Shown piece after piece: positions 44,358-51,771 of a DNA stretch of 64,000 bases. How positions within the stretch are numbered: the first letter of the stretch is position 1; each line of letters opens with the position of its first letter. The position numbers were made by a program, and so were the translations under genes. The notes beneath the pieces were generated by a model, which made no database searches, was not told where the DNA came from, and saw nothing but the letters and a program-made list of their open reading frames with translations. This stretch comes from Crocinitomicaceae bacterium. GTDB lineage: Bacteria > Bacteroidota > Bacteroidia > Flavobacteriales_D > Crocinitomicaceae. The stretch lies in NCBI GenBank assembly GCA_024643725.1, contig JAHEMJ010000001.1:1-64000 (forward strand), in the 5' to 3' direction.

Positions 44358-44394
44358 AACTTACAATTTCTGCTGAAAAGTCAACAATTAAAAG

Positions 44395-44402
44395 TAAATT
44401 TG
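44395..44402 (+). promoter_or_regulatory. -7 element TAAATTTG before the CPBP protease gene
   Basis: Exact TAnnTTTG in the divergent region between the ECF factor and the protease. The ORF-track start TTG 44400 lies within it, so the later TTG 44481 is a better candidate start. Confidence 0.45.
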
Positions 44403-44480
44403 ATCTATAGGCGTTCTTTTAGGTTTAGGAAGACGAATATAGAAGTTATTTTTTATCTCACCAAATTCCAATCAAAAAAA

Positions 44481-45050
44481 TTGCAAAATATTAGTAAAAT
44501 ACGTTTTCTTGGTTTGGTTACATTGCTTCTCTTCCCGATTCCTGGATACTTAATTGTACATTATTTCCACCCTCAATCCATCGCTACATTCTTGCAAATC
44601 GATGAATTCAACGTCATTCCAACTACCTACGGACTGGAATTCGGCTTTGTATATGCCTTCCTTGCCTATCTCTTTATGAAAGCGCCTTTTTTCGATAAAG
44701 TTCCTTCAAAAGTAGACCATATTATTGCACAACTTCCACTCACCTACTTCGATGGAATCTTTCTTTCCCTTTGCGCAGGCGTGGGCGAGGAATTATTATT
44801 CCGCGCTGGAATTCAACCATTACTCGGACCTTGGGTAACCTCGGTGGTGTTTGTCGCGCTGCATGGATACTTGAATCCATGGAATTGGCGGTTTTCCATG
44901 TATGGAATGATTGTCCTTCCTTTTATTGTCATTCTGTCATTTGGCTTTATCCATTTTGGACTTTGGTTTGGCATCGGCGCTCATTTTGCTTACGACGCCG
45001 TTCTTTTTACCATCATGATCCGTGAAAAGAAACAGAGTCAAACAACTTGA
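44481..45050 (+). CDS. CPBP-family (CAAX-like) intramembrane protease
   Basis: An integral membrane protein with about five helices carrying the CPBP/Abi motifs: CAGVGEELLFRAGIQPLLG (EExxxR) and VFVALHGYL, LWFGIGAHFAYDAVLF (HxxxD-type). Homologues are glutamic-type intramembrane proteases that process peptides or self-immunity proteins. The start is uncertain: TTG 44400 falls in a promoter element, so I use TTG 44481 (189 aa, starting just before the first helix). Divergent from the ECF sigma gene, upstream of PAP2 and GT39 genes. Confidence 0.82.
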   Translation: MQNISKIRFLGLVTLLLFPIPGYLIVHYFHPQSIATFLQIDEFNVIPTTYGLEFGFVYAFLAYLFMKAPFFDKVPSKVDHIIAQLPLTYFDGIFLSLCAGVGEELLFRAGIQPLLGPWVTSVVFVALHGYLNPWNWRFSMYGMIVLPFIVILSFGFIHFGLWFGIGAHFAYDAVLFTIMIREKKQSQTT

Positions 45051-45076
45051 ATTCCTCAATAATGCATTTCATTCCG

Positions 45077-45084
45077 TAAATTTG
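45077..45084 (+). promoter_or_regulatory. -7 element TAAATTTG before the PAP2 gene
   Basis: Exact TAnnTTTG match only four bases before ATG 45089, which would make the transcript leaderless or favour the in-frame ATG at 45095. Confidence 0.4.
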
Positions 45085-45088
45085 AGCC

Positions 45089-45727
45089 ATGAAAATGAAA
45101 TCAAATCTATTTGATTGGTGTAATTACGTGTATTGGTTGATGGCCTTACTTATAATCACCCAAACGGATAAACTTTCCCTACATATCTTTTTCAATGGAT
45201 TCGCAAATCCAATTGGGGATTTTTTGATGCCTCATTTGACGAATGTTGGCGATGGACTTGTCCTATTGCTATTCGCTTTTTTTGTCTTTTTATTTCGAAG
45301 CCGAAAACTTGCCTTGATTTTATTCATTGCCTTTTTAGTGTCTTCTGGACTCGTGCAATTCCTCAAACATTTCGTTTTTGAAAACCACATGCGACCAATG
45401 TATGTCTTTCAGCACGTCAAAGGATTTCATCAAATCAAGAACTTCCACTATCACATGTCCCAAAGTTTCCCTTCTGGACACGCTACAAGTTCTTTTGTCC
45501 TTTTTACTTTCATAGCCATGAATTACGCGAAATCAGCGAAAGGACAAATTGTATGCTTTATTGGCGCATTGTTTTTTGCTTTTACACGCGTTTACCTTTC
45601 CCAGCATTACTTTGAAGACATGTTCGTTGGATCGATGATTGGATTTCTGTGCATGAAATACGCGCAAGTATTCCTTTCTCAATCCTTTCAACAGTTGGAT
45701 TCCCCACTTAATTTATCCAAAAAATGA
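45089..45727 (+). CDS. PAP2 family membrane phosphatase
   Basis: A 212-aa phosphatase with five or six membrane helices and the three PAP2 motifs: KHFVFENHMRPM (KxxxxxxRP), SFPSGHATSSF (PSGH) and RVYLSQHYFEDMFVGS (SRxxxxxHxxxD-type). Substrates of the family include undecaprenyl pyrophosphate, phosphatidate and lipid A phosphates. The next gene, a GT39 transferase, overlaps by four bases (ATGA), suggesting the two act in one lipid-linked sugar process. Confidence 0.9.
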   Translation: MKMKSNLFDWCNYVYWLMALLIITQTDKLSLHIFFNGFANPIGDFLMPHLTNVGDGLVLLLFAFFVFLFRSRKLALILFIAFLVSSGLVQFLKHFVFENHMRPMYVFQHVKGFHQIKNFHYHMSQSFPSGHATSSFVLFTFIAMNYAKSAKGQIVCFIGALFFAFTRVYLSQHYFEDMFVGSMIGFLCMKYAQVFLSQSFQQLDSPLNLSKK

Positions 45728-47355
45728 CCAAACGATTTCACTGGTTCCTCATTGCTTTTGTGGTGTTCGCTTGCCTGCCGACAATTGGACAGTCCGCTCT
45801 ATTCGATTGGGACGAAGTGAATTTCGCCGAATGTGCACGCGAAATGATCGTTACGAAAGATTACTTCAATGTCACCATTAACTTTCAAGCTTTCTGGGAA
45901 AAACCGCCTTTATTTATTTGGATGCAAGCACTCTCCATGCTTGCCTTTGGAATCAACGAATTTGCCGCACGCTTCCCGAATGTTCTTGCGGCGGTTTTCA
46001 CCCTGTTGACTCTTTATCGCTTCGGTAAACAATTCTATTCAGAACAAATGGGCCTGATTTGGTCAAGTCTTTACGCTTGTTCGATTCTTCCTTTTATGTA
46101 TTTCAATTCAGGCATCATCGACCCATGGTTTAACTTGTTTATTTTCAATGGCATCATTCAATTTTACATAGGAACACAAACGAAAATCCACCGGAACTTT
46201 GTACTCGCCGGATGCTTTATCGGCCTGGCGATTCTAACGAAAGGACCTGTAGCACTCATCCTCATTGGCGGTGCCTTTGGGATTTTTTTCATCATTCGTA
46301 GATTTAAAGGATTTCCGTCCATCTGGAACCTTTTCTTATTTCTAGCAACCACCACATTCATTGGCTCCCTTTGGTTCTTGCTGCTTATCGCTACTGGACA
46401 TCAAGAAATCATTCACGAGTTCATTGCGTATCAAGTGCGTTTATTTGAAACACAAGATGCAGGACATGGCGGACCAATTTATTACCATTGGCTGATTTTA
46501 CTTTTTGGTGTGTTTCCAGCGTCGTTTTTCATGCTGGCCTACTTCCGAAATAAAACGATCACACGAAGCAACGTGGATCAGATTATGCATGGCATGCTTT
46601 GGTTTACCTTGGTGTTATTCTCCATCGTTAAAACAAAAATTGTTCACTACTCCAGTTTTTGCTACTTTCCAATCACTTATTTTGCTGCACAATTTGTCCT
46701 TTATCAATGGCAAAATGGATTTGCCATCACAAAGAAAGTGCATTACTTCGTGCTTTCGTTCTTACTTCTATTAGCCCTTATTTTTGGGGCACTTGGCTAT
46801 TTGGTAGGACATACTTCATTGATCTTAGATTACATTCATGTCAACGATCCCTTTGCCATTGAGGGAATGAAAGAGCACTATTCTTGGTCCTTTATTCAAC
46901 TTATACCTTTTGTTTTATTAGTAACTACTATTGTATTGTTATTCAATTATTTAATTAAAAATAAATTTAAGAATTATTTTATTACATTGGGGACTGGGAT
47001 TATCATTAGCTTGGTGAGCATCAATGCCTTCGTTGTTCCAAAAATTGAAGACATCACCCAGGGCGCAGCCATTGATTTTTACAAGCGACACCAGCACGAG
47101 GATGCCTATTTCACTACATTAGGATTTAAATCCTACGCACATCTCTTCTATGGCAATACGCGTCCCGGAAACGAAGTAACACAAGACGAAAAAGCAGTAG
47201 CAACAGGTATCTTATCCAAGCCTGCTTACTTTGTTGCGAAAATTCAACAAAAACAAGAATTCATGTCCATTTATCCCGATCTTCAATTAATCGGTGAAAA
47301 AGGAGGATTCGTGTTTTTTAAACGGACAACTTGGATAAGATGTAAGGGTAAATGA
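45724..47355 (+). CDS. GT39/ArnT-like membrane glycosyltransferase
   Basis: A 543-aa polytopic protein of the dolichyl/undecaprenyl-phosphate mannosyltransferase (GT39/ArnT-like, PMT_2) superfamily. The N-terminal loop FDWDEVNFAECAREMIVTKDYFNVT contains the catalytic acidic residues, followed by FWEKPPLFIWMQALSML and about eleven membrane helices. Homologues transfer sugars from lipid carriers to lipid A or proteins. Coupled to the PAP2 gene by ATGA. Acceptor not predictable. Confidence 0.88.
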   Translation: MTKRFHWFLIAFVVFACLPTIGQSALFDWDEVNFAECAREMIVTKDYFNVTINFQAFWEKPPLFIWMQALSMLAFGINEFAARFPNVLAAVFTLLTLYRFGKQFYSEQMGLIWSSLYACSILPFMYFNSGIIDPWFNLFIFNGIIQFYIGTQTKIHRNFVLAGCFIGLAILTKGPVALILIGGAFGIFFIIRRFKGFPSIWNLFLFLATTTFIGSLWFLLLIATGHQEIIHEFIAYQVRLFETQDAGHGGPIYYHWLILLFGVFPASFFMLAYFRNKTITRSNVDQIMHGMLWFTLVLFSIVKTKIVHYSSFCYFPITYFAAQFVLYQWQNGFAITKKVHYFVLSFLLLLALIFGALGYLVGHTSLILDYIHVNDPFAIEGMKEHYSWSFIQLIPFVLLVTTIVLLFNYLIKNKFKNYFITLGTGIIISLVSINAFVVPKIEDITQGAAIDFYKRHQHEDAYFTTLGFKSYAHLFYGNTRPGNEVTQDEKAVATGILSKPAYFVAKIQQKQEFMSIYPDLQLIGEKGGFVFFKRTTWIRCKGK

Positions 47356-47381
47356 TTCTGCTCCTATTTGAGAAGAATGAT

Positions 47382-47389
47382 TAATTTTG
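47382..47389 (+). promoter_or_regulatory. -7 element TAATTTTG before the aminotransferase
   Basis: Exact TAnnTTTG match, 19 bases before ATG 47409. TTTG at 47367-47370 is too close (11-base spacer) to be a normal partner. Confidence 0.45.
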
Positions 47390-47408
47390 AGGAATCAAAA
47401 ACATAGAC

Positions 47409-48608
47409 ATGCCAAAAATTTCAGATAAGGCCGTTCAGATGCCCGCTTCTCCGATTAGAAAACTTGTTCCATATGCTGAAACAGCAAAGAAAGCAGGTAA
47501 AATCGTTTATCATTTAAATATTGGTCAACCGGACATTGAAACCCCGGAAACAGCTTTAAATGCCATTCATAATTTAGACCGCAAAGTATTGGAATACAGT
47601 CACTCTGCTGGATTCGAGAGCTATCGAAATAATTTAGCGATTTCCTATCAGAAAAGTGGCATTCCAGTAAACAGTGAGGATATCCTGATTACAACGGGAG
47701 GATCCGAAGCCTTGATTTTTGGCTTTATGACGACCTGTAATCCAGGTGATGAAGTCATTATTCCAGAGCCTTTTTACGCGAACTATAACGGATTCGCTGT
47801 GACAGCAGGATTAAACGTTGTTCCGGTAGCATCGTCCATCGAATCTGGATTTGCCCTTCCACCAGTCGAAGAATTTGAGAAGAAAATCACTCCAAAAACA
47901 AAGGCAATTGTCATTTGTAATCCTGGAAATCCAACTGGATATCTTTATTCTCAAGAGGAATTAGAGCAGTTGCGTGAAATCGTTCAAAAGCATGACCTAT
48001 ACTTGTTCGCGGATGAAGTATACCGCGAATTCTGCTACGACGGCGCAGTTCCTTTTTCGGTGATGAACTTGAAAGGAATCGAGAACAATGTCATCATGAT
48101 CGACTCCGTTTCTAAACGTTATTCCATGTGTGGCGCACGCATTGGAGCGTTAATCACAAAAAACAAAGAGGTTATGAGTGCGGCATTGAAATTCGGACAA
48201 GCGCGTTTATCCCCGCCAACCGTTGATCAAATCGCAGCTGAAGCAGCTTTAAATACACCACAATCTTATTTTGATAATGTTGTGGCAGAATACGTGACCA
48301 GAAGAAACATCATGGTCGATGGACTAAACAGCATACCAGGTGTTTTCTGCCCGAAACCGAGCGGTGCTTTCTATTGTGTAGCAAAATTCCCAGTTGACGA
48401 TGCTGAAAAGTTCTGTCAATGGTTATTAGAGGACTTCGAACACGAAGGTCAAACCGTGATGATGGCGCCAGCAAATGGATTCTACTCGACTCCAGGGGCA
48501 GGAAAACAAGAAGCGCGCATTGCCTACGTTTTGAATCAAGATTCTTTGCGTAAAGCGGTAGAATGTTTGCGTGTTGCATTGCAAGTTTATCCAGGAAAAA
48601 CAGCCTAA
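47409..48608 (+). CDS. class I/II pyridoxal-phosphate aminotransferase (aspartate-type)
   Basis: A 399-aa fold type I aminotransferase of the AspC-like branch. Features: LNIGQPDIETPETALNAI, GGSEALIFGFMTTCNPGDEVIIPEPFYANY, VICNPGNPTGYLYS, FADEVYREFCYDG and the PLP lysine in DSVSKRYSMCGARIGAL. Family members transfer amino groups from aspartate and related amino acids. The following DUF1801 gene starts six bases after the stop. Confidence 0.92.
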   Translation: MPKISDKAVQMPASPIRKLVPYAETAKKAGKIVYHLNIGQPDIETPETALNAIHNLDRKVLEYSHSAGFESYRNNLAISYQKSGIPVNSEDILITTGGSEALIFGFMTTCNPGDEVIIPEPFYANYNGFAVTAGLNVVPVASSIESGFALPPVEEFEKKITPKTKAIVICNPGNPTGYLYSQEELEQLREIVQKHDLYLFADEVYREFCYDGAVPFSVMNLKGIENNVIMIDSVSKRYSMCGARIGALITKNKEVMSAALKFGQARLSPPTVDQIAAEAALNTPQSYFDNVVAEYVTRRNIMVDGLNSIPGVFCPKPSGAFYCVAKFPVDDAEKFCQWLLEDFEHEGQTVMMAPANGFYSTPGAGKQEARIAYVLNQDSLRKAVECLRVALQVYPGKTA

Positions 48609-48614
48609 TCCAAT

Positions 48615-49058
48615 ATGAGTATTCAAACCTACATCGATTCCATTCCAGCGGCTTATCAAGCGGATTTTAAGCAACTGATGCAGGTCATTCAATCCAACAT
48701 TCCATCTGGATTTGAGGAAACAGAAAGTTACGGAATGATCGGATACGTGGTCCCCCATTCGATTTATCCAGATGGCTACCATTGTACACCAAAACTTCCA
48801 CTCCCGTTTTTGAACATCGCTTGTCAAAAAAACTTCATCGCTGTTTATCACATGGGGATTTATAGTGATGAAAAATTACTGAACTGGTTCATGGAAGAAT
48901 TCCCAAAACATAGCTCCAAGAAATTGGACATGGGAAAATCGTGTATTCGTTTTAAGCATGGACATCCGATTCCGTTTGATTTAATTGGACAATTAGCTCA
49001 AAAAATGACTGTTCAGGATTGGATAGAACGGTATGAAAAAATGTACAAACGCAAATGA
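48615..49058 (+). CDS. DUF1801 family protein
   Basis: A 147-aa DUF1801 domain protein: YIDSIPAAYQADFKQLMQVIQSNIPSGFEETESYGMIGYVVP, then PLPFLNIACQKNFIAVYHMGIY and KKLDMGKSCIRFKHGHPIPFDLIGQLA. The family has an iron-chaperone-like (frataxin-like) fold and no established function. It is separated from the aminotransferase by six bases, so probably cotranscribed with it. Confidence 0.9.
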   Translation: MSIQTYIDSIPAAYQADFKQLMQVIQSNIPSGFEETESYGMIGYVVPHSIYPDGYHCTPKLPLPFLNIACQKNFIAVYHMGIYSDEKLLNWFMEEFPKHSSKKLDMGKSCIRFKHGHPIPFDLIGQLAQKMTVQDWIERYEKMYKRK

Positions 49059-49091
49059 ACCAATTCAACGCTTATTCGTTGATTTAGACAT

Positions 49092-50309
49092 ATGAAACAA
49101 TTCGAAGTTCCAGCTTTTTATCGTTCCCCTATCATTTCTAAAGTGAAAGCGAAACGAAAATTGGAAGATCCACGCAAAAAGGATTTCAGTCCGAGTGAAT
49201 TAACCTTAGGAAACATCACGTTTGTCATTGCTCGTCATTTTGGCTTTTGTTATGGCGTAGAAAATGCCATTGAAAAAAGCTACAAAGCAATTCAAGAGAA
49301 TCCAACAAAACGCATTTTTCTCTTAAGTCAAATGATTCACAATCCAGCTGTGAACGAAGATTTAATCAGTCATGGACTTCAATTCTTGCAAGATACGGAA
49401 GGAAACCAACTCATTCCTTTTGACCAATTAACAGCGGATGACCTTGTAATTATTCCTGCATTTGGAACCACTTTGGAAATTGAGGATAAATTAAAGGGAA
49501 TTGGTGTTGACATCGCAACATACAATACCACTTGTCCGTTCGTAGAGAAAGTATGGAATCGCTCCGAAAAACTGGGAGAAACGGAACATACGATTATCAT
49601 TCATGGTAAATACAAGCACGAAGAAACCCGCGCTACTTTTTCACATAGTTCAAAAAATGCGCCTTCCATCATTCTGAAGGACATCCACGAAGCAAACATT
49701 TTAGCTTCCTTCATTCGAGGTGAAATGGATGAAAGAGAATTCGTAAAATACTTTGACGGAAAAATGTCTGATGGCTTCAATCCATCGCAGCATTTAACAA
49801 AAATTGGCGTAGTGAATCAAACCACGATGTTGGCAACAGAGACGCAAGAAATCGCCCAGTACTTGCGCGAGGTTATGATCGAGAAATACGGTGAGGCAGA
49901 TATCAAATCGCACATTGCGGACACGCGAGACACCTTGTGTTACGCTACGAATGATAATCAAACGGCGACTTTAGGATTAATGGAAACCGAAGCGGATTTG
50001 GCAATTGTTGTGGGAGGATACAACAGTTCGAACACGAGTCACTTGGTCGAATTATTGGAGCAAAAATTCCCGTGTTATTTCATTAAGGATGCGGAGGAGA
50101 TTCAATCGAAAAAAGAAATCCACTCCTACGACATCCACACCAAATCCATGAATTTGCAAGATGCTTTTTTACCGGAAAAAGAAACAATGCGCATCATCCT
50201 TACCTCTGGCGCTTCATGTCCAGATTCGATTGTAGATGCCGTCATGATGAAACTACTCTCCTACTTTCATTCGGAATCAGAAATTGAAACGCTATTAAGT
50301 CAATTATAA
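49092..50309 (+). CDS. ispH: 4-hydroxy-3-methylbut-2-enyl diphosphate reductase
   Basis: A 405-aa IspH (LytB), the last step of the MEP isoprenoid pathway, reducing HMBPP to IPP and DMAPP with a [4Fe-4S] cluster. The three cluster cysteines are in ARHFGFCYGVENAI, NTTCPFVEKV and TSGASCPDSIVDAV; VNQTTMLATETQEI is also conserved. It is the long Bacteroidota/plastid-type form: about 45 residues precede the first Cys and there are insertions compared with the 316-aa E. coli enzyme. One base separates it from the cobalamin adenosyltransferase gene. Confidence 0.95.
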   Translation: MKQFEVPAFYRSPIISKVKAKRKLEDPRKKDFSPSELTLGNITFVIARHFGFCYGVENAIEKSYKAIQENPTKRIFLLSQMIHNPAVNEDLISHGLQFLQDTEGNQLIPFDQLTADDLVIIPAFGTTLEIEDKLKGIGVDIATYNTTCPFVEKVWNRSEKLGETEHTIIIHGKYKHEETRATFSHSSKNAPSIILKDIHEANILASFIRGEMDEREFVKYFDGKMSDGFNPSQHLTKIGVVNQTTMLATETQEIAQYLREVMIEKYGEADIKSHIADTRDTLCYATNDNQTATLGLMETEADLAIVVGGYNSSNTSHLVELLEQKFPCYFIKDAEEIQSKKEIHSYDIHTKSMNLQDAFLPEKETMRIILTSGASCPDSIVDAVMMKLLSYFHSESEIETLLSQL

Positions 50310-50310
50310 G

Positions 50311-50859
50311 ATGAAAATCTACACAAAAAAAGGTGATCAAGGTCACACAGGATTAATCGGCGGAACGCGCGTTTCCAAAGGGGAATTGCGCATCGAAGCT
50401 TACGGAACGGTGGACGAATTAAATTCGTACATTGGCTTGATTCGCTCGTTTGACATTCAAACGAAGGCAGTTCAACAACTGATTGAAATTCAAGATCGTT
50501 TGTTTACCATCGGTTCCAGTTTAGCCGCTGACCCAGAGAAATCAAACATGAAGATTCCAGATTTGTTGGAATCGGACATTACTTGTTTAGAAGATTGGAT
50601 GGACGAAATGGACGCCTCATTACCACCATTGACTAGTTTTGTATTACCTGGTGGACATCCATTCATTGGACACATTCATGTGGCACGATGTGTTTGTCGT
50701 AGAACGGAGCGTTTGGTGGTTACGTTGGACGAACACGATTTCGTTGCGCCATTGGTAATCAGCTACTTAAATCGCCTGAGTGACTATTTATTTGTCCTTG
50801 GAAGAAGAATAGCCATGGACTTAAACATTCAAGAAATTGAATGGAAACCGAGAATGTAA
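50311..50859 (+). CDS. PduO-type cob(I)alamin adenosyltransferase
   Basis: A 182-aa ATP:cob(I)alamin adenosyltransferase of the PduO/MMAB family: MKIYTKKGDQGHTGLIGGTRVSKGELRIEAYGTVDELNSYIGLIRS, FVLPGGHPFIGHIHVARCVCRRTERLVV and LNRLSDYLFVLGRRIA are the ATP and cobalamin binding signatures. It makes adenosylcobalamin for B12 enzymes. It lies one base after ispH; no B12-dependent enzyme or riboswitch is visible in the window. Confidence 0.95.
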   Translation: MKIYTKKGDQGHTGLIGGTRVSKGELRIEAYGTVDELNSYIGLIRSFDIQTKAVQQLIEIQDRLFTIGSSLAADPEKSNMKIPDLLESDITCLEDWMDEMDASLPPLTSFVLPGGHPFIGHIHVARCVCRRTERLVVTLDEHDFVAPLVISYLNRLSDYLFVLGRRIAMDLNIQEIEWKPRM

Positions 50860-50892
50860 GAAGGCAGATTGATGTATAGTTTTTACATTTAA

Positions 50893-50923
50893 TTTGCTTT
50901 ATTCGAAATAAAAATTACTTTTG
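50893..50923 (+). promoter_or_regulatory. consensus Bacteroidota promoter for the DUF2795 gene
   Basis: TTTG (50893-50896), exactly 19 bases, then TACTTTTG (50916-50923), both boxes matching. The ATG of the DUF2795 gene is 29 bases further. This is the best promoter in the window and supports the reading of the other -7 elements. Confidence 0.7.
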
Positions 50924-50952
50924 CCAAAAAATAACACCTAAAAACACAGAAT

Positions 50953-51174
50953 ATGTATTGGACTTTAGAACTTGCTTCTTACTTAGAAGATGCTCCATGG
51001 CCAGCAACGAAAGAGGAATTAATTGATTTCGCCATTCGTACTGGAGCTCCGTTAGAAGTAGTAGAAAACCTACAAGATTTGGAAGATGAAGGTGACATGT
51101 ACGAAAGTATTGAAGAAATTTGGCCGGATTATCCTTCAAGAGAAGATTTCCTCTTTAACGAAGATGAATATTAA
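50953..51174 (+). CDS. DUF2795-type small acidic protein
   Basis: A 73-aa acidic protein: MYWTLELASYLEDAPWPATKEELIDFAIRTGAPLEVVENLQDLEDEG, matching the DUF2795 family, followed by an acidic tail (DFLFNEDEY). The family is widespread and short, with no known function. It has a consensus promoter at 50893-50923 and a strong terminator immediately after the stop (51178-51203), so it forms its own monocistronic unit, likely well expressed. Confidence 0.85.
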   Translation: MYWTLELASYLEDAPWPATKEELIDFAIRTGAPLEVVENLQDLEDEGDMYESIEEIWPDYPSREDFLFNEDEY

Positions 51175-51177
51175 TTG

Positions 51178-51203
51178 AATCCTGCTTCGGCAGGATTTTT
51201 TTT
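51178..51203 (+). terminator. intrinsic terminator with TTCG tetraloop
   Basis: AATCCTGC-TTCG-GCAGGATT is an 8-base perfect stem with a stable UUCG loop, followed by a run of eight T (51196-51203). It ends the DUF2795 gene. The ORF-track start of the next gene (51175) overlaps it, so the ATG at 51208 is the correct start. Confidence 0.92.
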
Positions 51204-51207
51204 GACC

Positions 51208-51771
51208 ATGAATTTTCTCGGACACCTTTATTTTTCCAATGGCGACAAAGATCTGATGATTGCCAATCTTTTCGGAGATTTTGTACGTGGATCCAATTTC
51301 ACTCATTATCCTCCATTAATTCAGGAAGGAATCATGCTGCATCGTCAAATTGACCACTACATTGACACACATCCGGTTGTACGTGAATTAAAGTTGGAGC
51401 TAATGTCCGATCTTCCCAAAGTCGGTCCAATTGCCGTCGACTTGTTTTTCGATCACTTACTCGCTAAAAACTGGAAGGACTATCACGCGGATGATTACCA
51501 TGGTTTTTTAGCGGAATTCTATGCACATGAATCGGAATACCTTGAACATTATCCAACAAGCTTCCATCAATTTTTAGACAAATTGCGTTTTCATCAATGG
51601 ATGAATCATTATCCAACAAAATTCGGACTCATGAAATCGTGCGAGGGCGTTTCTAAGCGCATCTCTTTCAAAACAAATTTAGCGGACGCTCATTTGGTGT
51701 TTGAACAAAAAGAAGCCACTGTGGAAGCTGTATTTCACGCGTTTATGGCTGATGCCCTCAAAAAATTCTAA
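51208..51771 (+). CDS. acyl-carrier-protein phosphodiesterase-like protein (DUF479/AcpH-like)
   Basis: ATG 51208 gives MNFLGHLYFSNGDKDLMIANLFGDFVRG, the AcpH/DUF479 start; the ORF-track start at 51175 is in a terminator. HRQIDHYIDTHPVVRELKLEL, VGPIAVDLFFDHLLAKNW and the C-terminal FHQWMNHYPTKFGLMKSCEGVSKR are typical. The E. coli homologue hydrolyses the phosphopantetheine arm from ACP. The helical bundle has conserved His and Asp residues. Its end interlocks by four bases (CTAA) with the convergent CHU_C protein gene. Confidence 0.85.
   Translation: MNFLGHLYFSNGDKDLMIANLFGDFVRGSNFTHYPPLIQEGIMLHRQIDHYIDTHPVVRELKLELMSDLPKVGPIAVDLFFDHLLAKNWKDYHADDYHGFLAEFYAHESEYLEHYPTSFHQFLDKLRFHQWMNHYPTKFGLMKSCEGVSKRISFKTNLADAHLVFEQKEATVEAVFHAFMADALKKF

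Noticed and set aside
49065-49082. Hairpin TCAACG-cttatt-CGTTGA between the DUF1801 and ispH genes.
   Set aside because: Six-base stem without a T-tract; not a convincing terminator.
49092-50859. Possible cobalamin riboswitch before the adenosyltransferase.
   Set aside because: Only one base separates ispH from the adenosyltransferase gene, and no riboswitch-like sequence is visible upstream of ispH.
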